Shown piece by piece: positions 42,279 to 50,090 of a stretch of DNA of 64,000 bases. The stretch lies in NCBI RefSeq assembly GCF_014646235.1, contig NZ_BMNB01000030.1:1-64000 (forward strand), in the 5' to 3' direction. The DNA is from Micromonospora sonchi (GTDB lineage Bacteria; Actinomycetota; Actinomycetes; Mycobacteriales; Micromonosporaceae). The notes below the pieces were generated by a model. The model was not told where the DNA came from. It ran no database searches and worked only from the letters and a program-made list of their open reading frames with translations. The translations under genes and the position numbers were made by a program. The first letter of the stretch is position 1. The number at the start of each line of letters is the position of its first letter.

Positions 42279-43046
42279 ATGTCCGGACTGCTGGCCGGTA
42301 AGCGGCTGCTCGTCACCGGCGTCATCACCGACGCCTCCATCGCCTTCTCGGTGGCCAAACTCGCCCAGGAGAACGGCGCTCAGGTCGTGCTCACCGGGTA
42401 CGGACGGCTCTCGTTGGTGGAGCGGATCGCCAAGCGGCTGCCCGAGGCGGCCCCGGTCATCGAGCTGGACGTGACCAACCCCGAGCACCTGGCCGGGCTG
42501 GCCGACAAGGTTCGCGAGCACGTCGACGGCCTCGACGGGGTGGTGCACTCGATCGGCTTCGCCCCGCAGAGCTGCCTCGGCGGCGGCTTCCTCGACGCCT
42601 CCTGGGAGGACGTGGCGACCGCGCTGCACGTCTCGACGTACTCCTACAAGTCCCTCGCGGTCGCGGCGCTGCCGCTGATGTCGCCGGGCGGCGCGGTGGT
42701 CGGGCTGACCTTCGACGCCACCAAGGCGTGGCCGGTCTACGACTGGATGGGTGTGGCCAAGGCGGGGCTGGAGTCGGCCTCCCGCTACCTCGCCCTGCAC
42801 CTGGGCAAACAGGGCATCCGCAGCAACCTGGTCTCCGCCGGGCCGCTGCGCACGATGGCCGCCAGGTCGATCCCCGGCTTCGAGCAGTTCGAGGACGCCT
42901 GGTCCGAGCGCGCCCCACTGGGCTGGAACCTGACCGACCAGGAGCCGGCCGCCCGCGCCTGCCTGGCGCTGCTGTCGGACTGGTTCCCGGCCACCACCGG
43001 CGAGATCGTCCACGTCGACGGCGGCTACCACGCCCTCGGCGCCTAG
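42279..43046 (+). CDS. inhA: Enoyl-ACP reductase (InhA/FabI)
   Basis: A 255-residue SDR enzyme of the enoyl-reductase group: atypical 'GVITDASIAFSVA' dinucleotide loop (14-26), 'VVHSIGFAPQS' with Ser91 at the position of Ser94 in M. tuberculosis InhA, and the catalytic pair Tyr154/Lys161 in 'YDWMGVAKAGLES'. It reduces trans-2-enoyl-ACP with NADH, the last step of each FAS-II cycle. ATG 42279 has GGGAGGA nine bases before; an ATG at 42270 is too close to it. It ends immediately at a 59-bp repeat element. Confidence 0.95.
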   Translation: MSGLLAGKRLLVTGVITDASIAFSVAKLAQENGAQVVLTGYGRLSLVERIAKRLPEAAPVIELDVTNPEHLAGLADKVREHVDGLDGVVHSIGFAPQSCLGGGFLDASWEDVATALHVSTYSYKSLAVAALPLMSPGGAVVGLTFDATKAWPVYDWMGVAKAGLESASRYLALHLGKQGIRSNLVSAGPLRTMAARSIPGFEQFEDAWSERAPLGWNLTDQEPAARACLALLSDWFPATTGEIVHVDGGYHALGA

Positions 43047-43105
43047 GTGCAAGGAAGGGCCCCCTGTTAACGCCTGCGGTATAGCAGGGGCCCCTTCTTA
43101 ACACC
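43047..43105. repeat. 59-bp palindromic element, copy 2
   Basis: It begins on the base after the inhA stop and reads almost the same as copy 1 (25916): GTGCAAGGAAGGGCCCCC, TTAACGCC, GTATAGCAGGGG, CTTCTTAACACC. It lies within the predicted fabG-inhA-hemH operon and may attenuate or process the transcript between inhA and hemH. Confidence 0.85.
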
Positions 43106-43234
43106 CGGGACACCCCGGACGCCCAGGATGCCGACGGACGCCCCGGACGCGGACGCGACGGCCAGGGGCGCCCGGAAAGCCCGGGACCCGGGGGCCTTGC
43201 CGAGGCGCTGCGGGCCACCGGCAAGAATGGGGCC

Positions 43235-44266
43235 ATGGCGTACGACGCGGTGGTGCTGGTTTCCTTCGGCGGCCCGGAGGGGCCGGACGACGTGCTGCCC
43301 TTCCTGCAGAACGTGACCCGAGGGCGGGGCGTCCCGCCGGAGCGGCTGGCCGAGGTCGCCGAGCACTACCAGCACTTCGGGGGCGTCTCGCCGATCAACC
43401 AGCAGTGCCGGGAACTGCTCGCGGCGATCCGGGCGGACTTCGCCGAGCACGGCCTCGACCTGCCGGTGTACTGGGGCAACCGGAACTGGAAGCCGATGCT
43501 CGCCGACACCGTGGCGCAGATGCGCGACGACGGCGTACGGCGGGCGTTGGCCTTCGTCACCAGCGCCTACGGCGGGTACTCCTCCTGCCGGCAGTACCAG
43601 GAGGACATCGTCGCCGCCCGGGCGGCGGTCGGTCCGGACGCGCCGGTGATCGAGAAGCTGCGCCAGTTCTGGGACCATCCCGGCTTCGTCGAGCCGAACG
43701 TCGACGCGGTACGCGCGGCACTGGCCCGGCTCGACCCGACGCAGCGGGACAGCACCCGGATCGTCTTCGTCGCGCACTCCGTACCGATCTCCGCGGCCGA
43801 CAGCGCCGGTCCGCACGGCGGCCGGTACACCGCGCAGCTCGCCGAGACGGCCCGGCTGGTGCACGCGGCGGCCGCCCCGGATCTGCCGTACGACCTGGTC
43901 TGGCAGAGCCGCTCCGGGCCGCCGCACGTACCGTGGCTGGAGCCGGACATCAACGACCACCTGGCCACGCTGGCCGGCCAGGGGGTCACCGGGGTGGTGG
44001 TCAGCCCCATCGGCTTCGTCTCCGATCACCTGGAGGTGATCTGGGACCTCGACACCGAGGCGCTGGAGACGGCCAAGCAGCTCGGCCTGGACTTCGTCCG
44101 GGCCGCCACGCCGGGCGTCGACCCGCGTTTCGTGTCCATGGTGCGGGAGTTGGTGCGGGAGCGGATCGACCCGGACGGGACGAACCTGCGCCGTCGCCTC
44201 GGCGAGCTGCCGATGTGGGATGCCTGCCCCTCGGTCTGCTGCGTCCCGCCCCGCCGCCCGTCCTGA
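43235..44266 (+). CDS. hemH: Coproporphyrin/protoporphyrin ferrochelatase
   Basis: A 343-residue class II chelatase that inserts ferrous iron into a porphyrin; in actinobacteria the substrate is normally coproporphyrin III (CpfC). 'LVSFGGPEGPDDVLPFLQNVTRGRG' opens it, with 'FVAHSVP' (catalytic His) and 'VVSPIGFVSDHLEVIWDLD' (catalytic Glu). Cys118 (YSSCRQY) and C331/C335/C336 (ACPSVCC) fit the actinobacterial [2Fe-2S] site. ATG 43235 lies 188 bp after inhA; the gap includes a repeat element and repeated GACGCCCCGG words. Confidence 0.93.
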   Translation: MAYDAVVLVSFGGPEGPDDVLPFLQNVTRGRGVPPERLAEVAEHYQHFGGVSPINQQCRELLAAIRADFAEHGLDLPVYWGNRNWKPMLADTVAQMRDDGVRRALAFVTSAYGGYSSCRQYQEDIVAARAAVGPDAPVIEKLRQFWDHPGFVEPNVDAVRAALARLDPTQRDSTRIVFVAHSVPISAADSAGPHGGRYTAQLAETARLVHAAAAPDLPYDLVWQSRSGPPHVPWLEPDINDHLATLAGQGVTGVVVSPIGFVSDHLEVIWDLDTEALETAKQLGLDFVRAATPGVDPRFVSMVRELVRERIDPDGTNLRRRLGELPMWDACPSVCCVPPRRPS

Positions 44267-44305
44267 CCGGTCCGACGAACCCGACACCCCCAGGGAATGA
44301 CGATC

Positions 44306-45085
44306 ATGCATGACCGTAAGCCCGTCGAGAGTTGGCTCACCGACATGGACGGCGTGCTGGTGCACGAGGGCCAGCCGGTGCCGGGTGCCCCGGAGTTCGT
44401 CAAGCGCCTGCGTGCTTCCGGAAAGCCGTTCCTGGTGCTGACCAACAACTCGATCTACACGCCGCGCGACCTTCAGGCCCGCCTGGCCAGGATGGGCCTG
44501 GACGTGCCGGAGCAGGCGATCTGGTCGTCCGCCCTGGCCACCGCCCAGTTCCTGGCCGATCAGCGGCCGGGCGGCACGGCGTACGTGATCGGGGAGGCCG
44601 GGCTGACCACGGCCCTGCACGCGGTGGGCTACGTGCTCAGCGACTTCGCGCCCGACTACGTGGTGCTGGGGGAGACCCGGACCTACAGCTTCGAGGCGAT
44701 CACCAAGGCGATCCGGTTGATCAACGACGGGGCCCGGTTCATCTGCACCAACCCCGACGCCACCGGCCCATCGGTGGAAGGGGCGCTACCGGCCGCCGGC
44801 TCCGTCGCCGCGATGATCTCGAAGGCGACCGGGGTCGAGCCGTACTTCGTCGGCAAACCCAACCCGATGATGATGCGCTCGGCGTTGAACACCATCGACG
44901 CGCACTCGGAGAGTACGGCGATGATCGGCGACCGGATGGACACCGACATCCTCTGCGGTCTGGAGGCCGGGCTGGAGACCATCCTGGTGCTCACCGGCAT
45001 CAGCACCCGGGCGGAGGCCGAGCGCTACCCGTACCGTCCGTCGCGCATCGTCAACTCGGTCGCCGACCTGATCGACGAGATCTGA
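44306..45085 (+). CDS. HAD-IIA phosphatase (NagD/PNPase-like)
   Basis: A 259-residue haloacid-dehalogenase-fold phosphatase with 'LTDMDGVLVHEG' (nucleophile Asp13, Asp15), 'LTNNS' (motif II), a Lys in 'YFVGKPNPMMM' (motif III) and 'MIGDRMDTDI' (motif IV). The IIA cap lies between motifs II and III. Likely substrates are small sugar or nucleotide monophosphates. ATG 44306 lies nine bases after AGGGA; an ATG at 44297 overlaps that site. It may be the last gene of the fabG-inhA-hemH unit. Confidence 0.88.
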   Translation: MHDRKPVESWLTDMDGVLVHEGQPVPGAPEFVKRLRASGKPFLVLTNNSIYTPRDLQARLARMGLDVPEQAIWSSALATAQFLADQRPGGTAYVIGEAGLTTALHAVGYVLSDFAPDYVVLGETRTYSFEAITKAIRLINDGARFICTNPDATGPSVEGALPAAGSVAAMISKATGVEPYFVGKPNPMMMRSALNTIDAHSESTAMIGDRMDTDILCGLEAGLETILVLTGISTRAEAERYPYRPSRIVNSVADLIDEI

Positions 45086-45113
45086 TCCCGTTCCGTTCCG
45101 CGCCTGCCTCGCC

Positions 45114-45182
45114 GATCTTGCAGTTCCTGTCGCCGCATATTTGGTCACAATGGGCAAATGGGCGACACAAAGTGCAAGATCG
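45114..45182. repeat. About 70-bp palindromic element between convergent genes (copy 2)
   Basis: CGATCTTGCA (45114-45123) pairs with TGCAAGATCG (45173-45182). The next arms CTGTCGCC / GGGCGACA also pair. It shares its outer arms and TGTCGCC-type inner arms with the elements at 31013 and 60291. It follows the HAD gene and precedes a minisatellite. Confidence 0.75.
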
Positions 45183-45184
45183 CC

Positions 45185-45282
45185 GAGGCGAGGCGAGGCG
45201 AGGCGAGGCGAGGGCGCGCGGGGCGAGGGCGCGCGGGGCGAGGGCGCGCGGGGCGCGAGGCGCGAGGCGCGAGGCGCGAGGG
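45185..45282. repeat. GC-rich compound minisatellite
   Basis: It contains GAGGC five-base units (45185-45210), then three 15-bp GCGCGCGGGGCGAGG units (about 45214-45258), then GCGCGAG seven-base units (about 45252-45282). It starts 3 bp after the palindromic element and ends 13 bp before the stop of the leftward gene at 45295. Confidence 0.85.
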
Positions 45283-45294
45283 GGCGGGGGTGGG

Positions 45295-46089
45295 TCAGGG
45301 GCGGAGGGGGGCGTTGCAGGCGGCGACGAGGGCCTGGCGGCAGGCGGCGGTGAGTGGGCGCAGCGCGGCGTCGCGCTGCTGGGCCTCGTAGTTGTTGATC
45401 GCGCCGCCGGGTGCGGCGTGCCCGGCCAGGGCGAGCACCCGGTCGAGCACGGCGGCACGGGCGAACAGTCGGCGGGCCCGCGGGTCGAAGCCGGGGGGCA
45501 GGTCGGTGGTGCCGTCCGGGCGGCGTAGCGCCTCCAGGGCGCCAGCCAGCTCGGGTCGCCACTGGGCCACGTCGAGCCGGGTGAGCGCGGCGGTGGTGTC
45601 AGCCAGCGCGGCGGCCAGCACCGCCTCCGCCTCGGCGGCGCCGGGCAGGGTGAGCGACGCGGCCGGGGCGTTCGCCGGCAGCGGGTAGACCCGCCAGAGC
45701 AACGTCTCGAACGTGTCCCCGGAGCCCGAGGTGTGCACGCGTACCTCGGGGATCAGCCCCAGCGCACCGGCGATCACCGCCTCGCCGGCGAGCAGCGCGG
45801 CACCGGCGAAGTCACCCGGACCGGGCAGGCCGCGGGGGTCGCCCGGCGCGGGGAGCACCAGCCGGATCTCGTCGGGCGAGAGTTTGGCCAGGGTGGGCAG
45901 CGCCTCCCGCAGCGGCACGTCCGTCCAGGTGCCGGGCGCGTCGGCGACCAGATGCTCCTCGTCGCCCGCGACCGCGTCGGCGACCTCGTCGAAGGGCACC
46001 AGGCCGGCGCGCCACGCGCGCACCCAGGCAACGAACCGGCTTGACCGGCGCGGCGCGAGGATGGCCGCACCCGCAGCGGGGGTGGACAT
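45295..46089 (-). CDS. Conserved actinobacterial hypothetical protein
   Basis: A 264-residue soluble protein starting MSTPAAGAAILAPRRSSRFVAWVRAWRAGLVPFDEVADAVAGDEEH. It contains 'RLVLPAPGDPRGLPGPGDFAGAALLAGEAVI' and 'TFETLLWRVYPLPANAPA', and ends in an Ala/Leu helix-rich part. I do not recognise an enzymatic motif. No TM helix or signal is seen. ATG 46089 is chosen because the upstream frame is not conserved-looking. A 31-bp stretch covering 'LVPFDEVADA' is duplicated in a non-coding place at 49871. Confidence 0.65.
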   Translation of the reverse strand: MSTPAAGAAILAPRRSSRFVAWVRAWRAGLVPFDEVADAVAGDEEHLVADAPGTWTDVPLREALPTLAKLSPDEIRLVLPAPGDPRGLPGPGDFAGAALLAGEAVIAGALGLIPEVRVHTSGSGDTFETLLWRVYPLPANAPAASLTLPGAAEAEAVLAAALADTTAALTRLDVAQWRPELAGALEALRRPDGTTDLPPGFDPRARRLFARAAVLDRVLALAGHAAPGGAINNYEAQQRDAALRPLTAACRQALVAACNAPLRP

Positions 46090-46263
46090 GCCGAAAGAGT
46101 ACGTGCTGACGCCCACCTGTGTCTCGGCTGCCGCGCCACCGCCTGCCCGCGCCGCCGACCCTGCTGTGCCATTGAGTGGTTCGTCGATGTTCACGGCTTT
46201 TGTGAGGTGCGGTGACTCCGCCGACGGCGGGTCGAGATGTGAGCGGGCGAGCGCGGGATTACC

Positions 46264-47085
46264 GTGAGTGTCATGGGGCGGCGGTATGGCGACGACGTGT
46301 TGGCGGGGGACTGGCGTCGACGGAAGGTGACCCCGGAGGTCGACGCCGAACCGGATCTGGTGGTCGAGGACGCCGACTCGGGCTTCTGCGGCGCGGTGGT
46401 CGGGTTCGACTCCGGCGCGGTCGTGCTGGAGGACCGGCACGGCCGGCGACGAAACTTCCCGCTGCGCCCGGCCGCGTTCCTGTTGGACGGCGCTCCGGTC
46501 ACCCTGCGCCGGCCCACCCGTGCCCCGGTGCCGGCCGCCCGCCGTCGCACCGCCTCGGGCTCCGTCGCGGTGGACGGGGTGCGCGCGCGGGTTGCCCGGG
46601 CCAGCCGGATCTGGGTGGAGGGCGTGCACGACGCCGCGCTGGTCGAGCGGATCTGGGGCGACGACCTGCGGATCGAGGGCGTGGTGGTGGAGCCGCTGGA
46701 GGGGGTCGACGCGCTCGACGCCCGGGTGCGCGAGTTCGGCCCCGGGCCGCAGCGGCGACTCGGTGTGCTGGTCGACCATCTGGTGCCCGGCTCCAAGGAG
46801 AGCCGGATCGTGGCCCGGGTGAACTCGCCGTACGTGCTCGTGACCGGGCACCCGTACGTCGACGTGTGGCAGGCGGTGAAGCCGGCGGCGCTGGGCATCG
46901 CGGCGTGGCCGGTGGTGCCGCCGGGACGGCCGTGGAAGGAGGGCGTCTGCGCGGCGCTCGGGGTGGCCGAGCCGGCCGACATGTGGCGGCGGATCCTGTC
47001 CCGGGTGAACACCTTCGCCGACGTGGAGACACCGCTGATCAACGCCATGGAGCGGTTGATCGACTTCGTCGCCGAGCCGTCCTGA
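46264..47085 (+). CDS. DUF3097 family protein
   Basis: A 273-residue protein of a family found across actinobacteria. 'YGDDVLAGDWRRRKVTPEV' opens it, followed by 'VVLEDRHGRRRNFPL', 'IWVEGVHDAALVERIWGDDLRIEGVVVEPLEGVDAL' and 'GVLVDHLVPGSKESRI'. The middle (about 100-190) resembles a Toprim-like fold with acidic residues (E, DxD-type spacing), so a nucleic-acid role is possible but unproven. The start is GTG 46264 or ATG 46273; neither has a good ribosome site. Confidence 0.82.
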   Translation: MSVMGRRYGDDVLAGDWRRRKVTPEVDAEPDLVVEDADSGFCGAVVGFDSGAVVLEDRHGRRRNFPLRPAAFLLDGAPVTLRRPTRAPVPAARRRTASGSVAVDGVRARVARASRIWVEGVHDAALVERIWGDDLRIEGVVVEPLEGVDALDARVREFGPGPQRRLGVLVDHLVPGSKESRIVARVNSPYVLVTGHPYVDVWQAVKPAALGIAAWPVVPPGRPWKEGVCAALGVAEPADMWRRILSRVNTFADVETPLINAMERLIDFVAEPS

Positions 47086-47096
47086 GCGGTTGCGGT

Positions 47097-47181
47097 CGGG
47101 GCCTGCCAGGCCCGGGCGTCGGGGTGGCCAGGCCCGGGTGCGGGGCCTGCCAGGCCCGGGCGTCGGGGTGGCCAGGCCCGG
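47097..47181. repeat. 41-bp direct repeat, two copies
   Basis: An identical 41-bp unit (beginning CGGGGCCTGCCAGGCCCGGG) occurs at 47097-47137 and 47141-47181. Each unit contains CCAGGCCCGG-type words that can fold on each other. It lies between the DUF3097 stop and the nfeD control region and may act as a terminator. Confidence 0.85.
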
Positions 47182-47276
47182 ACATAGGGTACGAAAACCA
47201 CCCGTGACGACGGTCGTCCGCCAAGCTCGATCATGACAGTTCGTCGACACGTGCATGGCCGTGTCACGATCGTTAC

Positions 47277-47747
47277 ATGGAGGCCGTGCTGTGGATCGTG
47301 CTGGGCGTGTTGCTGGCGGTCGCTGAGATCTTCACGGCGACCCTGTTTCTGATCATGTTTTCGGTCGGTGCGTTCGCCGCCGCCGGCGCCGCCGCGCTCG
47401 GTGCCTCGGTGCCGGTGCAGGCGGTGGTCTTCGCCGCCGTGTCGGCGCTGACCGTGCTCGCCGCGCGGCCGGTCATCCAGCGGCACCAGCAGACCTCCTC
47501 GGAGAGCCGCGACGCGGTCTTCGGCATCGAGGCGATCGAGGGCTCCACCGCCCTGGTGCTGGAGCAGGTCGACGCCGACCAGGGCATAGTCAAGATCGAT
47601 GGCGAGACGTGGAGCGCCCGCGCCTACGATGCCACCCAAATTTTGGCACCCGGCGAACGGGTGCAGGTTATCCAGGTCAAGGGAGCGGTAGCCCTGGTCT
47701 GGCGGGACGTTGCGACGCCCGGTGAGCTACCCGAAGCGGAAAGGTGA
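47277..47747 (+). CDS. NfeD-family membrane protein
   Basis: A 156-residue protein with three hydrophobic segments (about 3-66) and a C-terminal OB-fold NfeD domain (about 85-145: 'GIEAIEGSTALVLEQVDADQGIVKIDGETWSARAYD'). NfeD proteins pair with SPFH-domain scaffold proteins, and the next gene (gap 4 bp) is one. ATG 47277 has no ribosome site and follows an inverted repeat GACACG/CGTGTC (47246-47251/47260-47265), so the message may be leaderless and regulated. Confidence 0.88.
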   Translation: MEAVLWIVLGVLLAVAEIFTATLFLIMFSVGAFAAAGAAALGASVPVQAVVFAAVSALTVLAARPVIQRHQQTSSESRDAVFGIEAIEGSTALVLEQVDADQGIVKIDGETWSARAYDATQILAPGERVQVIQVKGAVALVWRDVATPGELPEAER

Positions 47748-47751
47748 ACGG

Positions 47752-48864
47752 ATGGAAGTCGTGTTCCCCGTCCTATTGATAGGTATTGCCCTGATCGCGG
47801 TGATCACCCTGGCCAAGTCGGTGCGGATCGTGCCGCAGCAGCGCCAGGATGTGGTCGAGCGGCTGGGTCGTTACAAGCGCACCCTGAACCCGGGGCTGAA
47901 CGTCCTGGTGCCCTTCGTCGACGCGGTGCGTACCAAGGTCGACATGCGCGAGCAGGTGGTCAGCTTCCCGCCGCAGCCGGTGATCACCTCGGACAACCTG
48001 GTCGTGTCGATCGACACCGTCCTCTATTTCAAGGTGGTGGACTCGGTCCGGGCCACCTACGAGATCTCCAACTTCCTCCAGGCCATCGAGCAGCTCACCG
48101 TCACCACCCTGCGCAACGTGATCGGCTCGCTGGACCTGGAGCGTGCGCTGACCAGCCGCGAGGAGATCAACCGGCACCTCTCCGGTGTGCTGGACGAGAC
48201 CACCGGCCGGTGGGGCATCAAGGTGACCCGGGTCGAAATCAAGGCGATCGAGCCGCCGCCGAGCATCCGCGACTCGATGGAGAAGCAGATGCGCGCCGAG
48301 CGGGACCGCCGTGCCGCGATCCTGAACGCCGAGGGGCACAAGCAGTCGCAGATCCTCTCGGCCGAGGGTGAGAAGCAGGCAGCGGTGCTGCGGGCCGACG
48401 GTGACCGGCAGGCCCGGATCCTTCAGGCCGAAGGCCAGGCGAAGGCGATCCGGACCGTGTTCGACGCCATCCACCAGGCCAACCCGAGCCAGAAGGTGCT
48501 CGCCTACCAGTACCTCCAGGCGCTGCCGCAGATCGCCAACGGCACGGCGAACAAGGTGTGGATCGTGCCGGCCGAGCTGACCAAGGCCCTGGAAGGCATG
48601 GGCGGGGCGCTCGGCGGGCTCAGCCAGATGGTCGGCGACGCGCCGAGCCCACAGGTCTCCGACGACGCCAGCGCCGTGGAGCGGGAGGCCGCGGAAGCGG
48701 CGCAGGCCGCCGCGGCGGCGGCCCAGGAGATACACGACGAGGTACGCGTGGCGGAGGCGCAGGCCGCCGGCAGCGGCAACAAGCCGCAGGGGCTGCCCGC
48801 CCCGGAGCCGGTCTCCCCGGCGAGCCTGCTCAACGACACCTCGGACCAGCGCGAGCGCGGCTGA
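47752..48864 (+). CDS. SPFH/band-7 (stomatin-like) membrane scaffold protein
   Basis: A 370-residue protein: one N-terminal TM helix (about 3-20), an SPFH domain (about 25-210; 'VVERLGRYKRTLNPGLNVLVPFVDAVRTKVDMREQVVSFPPQPVITSDN'), then coiled-coil repeats with 'AEGEKQAAVLRADGDRQARILQAEGQ' (about 190-240). The C-terminal tail is Ala/Glu/Pro-rich. It forms oligomeric membrane microdomain scaffolds with NfeD. It has AAGGTGA upstream and is co-transcribed with nfeD. Confidence 0.93.
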   Translation: MEVVFPVLLIGIALIAVITLAKSVRIVPQQRQDVVERLGRYKRTLNPGLNVLVPFVDAVRTKVDMREQVVSFPPQPVITSDNLVVSIDTVLYFKVVDSVRATYEISNFLQAIEQLTVTTLRNVIGSLDLERALTSREEINRHLSGVLDETTGRWGIKVTRVEIKAIEPPPSIRDSMEKQMRAERDRRAAILNAEGHKQSQILSAEGEKQAAVLRADGDRQARILQAEGQAKAIRTVFDAIHQANPSQKVLAYQYLQALPQIANGTANKVWIVPAELTKALEGMGGALGGLSQMVGDAPSPQVSDDASAVEREAAEAAQAAAAAAQEIHDEVRVAEAQAAGSGNKPQGLPAPEPVSPASLLNDTSDQRERG

Positions 48865-48986
48865 TCCCGAGAAAAACTCATGAGGCGCCTCGGCGCCTGC
48901 CACCATCGGTCCTAGTGCGGGTGGTGACCAGGCATCGGGGCGCCTCGGCGTGTCCCGGCACCGCTCGTGGGTGAGCGAGGTGACGG

Positions 48987-49802
48987 ATGGAACCGCTCAA
49001 GCGTCTGTGGTCCGCGCCGGAGGTGCCCGGAGCACACGACCCGAAGGGGCCGCTCGGCACCCGGCGGACCGGCGGGGGATTCGGCGTACTGCCCTTCGTC
49101 GACGAGCCGGCTCCGCCGGGAGCGGCCACCAATGCGAGTTGGGCCTGGTCGCTGCGTCGGCTGGCCCGAGCCGCGGTCTGGCTGCTGCCGGCGTACGCGA
49201 TCCTCTACGGCGTGGTGGCGATGGCCAGCGACGGCGGGGTCGGCAACGACCCGTACCCGGCCGACGGTCGGCCGCTCTACCTGCTCGGTTGGGTGCTCGC
49301 GATCTGGCTCGGCCTGCTGGCCCTGCTCGGCTTGACGGGCCTGCTCGCCGCCACCCGCAGCCGCCACTCGGCCGTCGCCGGGCTGTTGGTCAGCATCGCC
49401 GGTACGGTGCTGATGCTGCCCTTCGCGGGGTTGGCCGAGCAGACGCCGGTCTTCGGCACCACCGCCCGGACGCTGGTGCTGGTCGGTGCGACCTGCTACA
49501 GCGCGGGCTGGCTGTGCACCGGCTGGGCGGTGGCCCGCTCGGGGATGTTCAGCATCGGCGACGGAACGATGCTGATGATCGCCAGCCCGTTGCTGGGCAT
49601 CGGTGGGGCGTTGATCGGCTCGTTGCAGACCTTCGGGGCCATCTTCGTGCTGATCGCCGGCATCGGCATCAGCTATCGCTCCGGTCGCCTGTTGCCCCGC
49701 GAGATCCTCAACGATGCGGCCAGCGCCAGCGTCGCCACCGCGGGTCCGGCGGGCCCGGGTCCGGCGGGACCGGGCGGCACGGGCCCGTTGGGGGCAGCCT
49801 GA
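48987..49802 (+). CDS. Polytopic membrane protein of unknown function
   Basis: A 271-residue protein with a soluble head (1-about 55), about six TM helices (about 60-240) and a Gly/Pro/Ala tail ('PAGPGPAGPGGTGP'). No known family motif is recognised. It starts at ATG 48987, 122 bp after the SPFH gene; the gap holds two GGCGCCTCGGCG-type GC-rich words. It may belong to the same transcript as the NfeD/SPFH pair or be independent. Confidence 0.65.
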   Translation: MEPLKRLWSAPEVPGAHDPKGPLGTRRTGGGFGVLPFVDEPAPPGAATNASWAWSLRRLARAAVWLLPAYAILYGVVAMASDGGVGNDPYPADGRPLYLLGWVLAIWLGLLALLGLTGLLAATRSRHSAVAGLLVSIAGTVLMLPFAGLAEQTPVFGTTARTLVLVGATCYSAGWLCTGWAVARSGMFSIGDGTMLMIASPLLGIGGALIGSLQTFGAIFVLIAGIGISYRSGRLLPREILNDAASASVATAGPAGPGPAGPGGTGPLGAA

Positions 49803-49870
49803 TCGCGCCATCGGCGAGTCCTCACCGACAGCCCCGGCGCGCCGGCGCCCGGGCGGCGCGGGCCGTTGGG

Positions 49871-49901
49871 CGCGTCGGCGACCTCGTCGAAGGGCACCAG
49901 G
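49871..49901. repeat. 31-bp duplicate of a coding segment from 45973-46003
   Basis: The 31 bp beginning CGCGTCGGCGACCTCGTCGA are identical to 45973-46003, which encode 'LVPFDEVADA' of the hypothetical protein at 45295. Here the segment lies in a non-coding gap. On the minus strand it still reads LVPFDEVADA, but the flanks do not match the gene, so it is probably a small dispersed fragment. Confidence 0.7.
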
Positions 49902-50090
49902 TCGGCGGCGGCCGGTTCGGAGCTGGCCGCTCGCAGCGCCTCGACCGCCCCCGGTGGGCGGTTTGTCCGAGCTGGCGCTGCCGCCTGGGCTCTGAGCAGC
50001 GTAAAGGCAGCTGGCAGCGCGCGGTGAGTTGGCTGACAACCGGCCGGCGAGGGTGGCCGGATCGTGGCTTTCGCGGCAATCCTGGTGACC

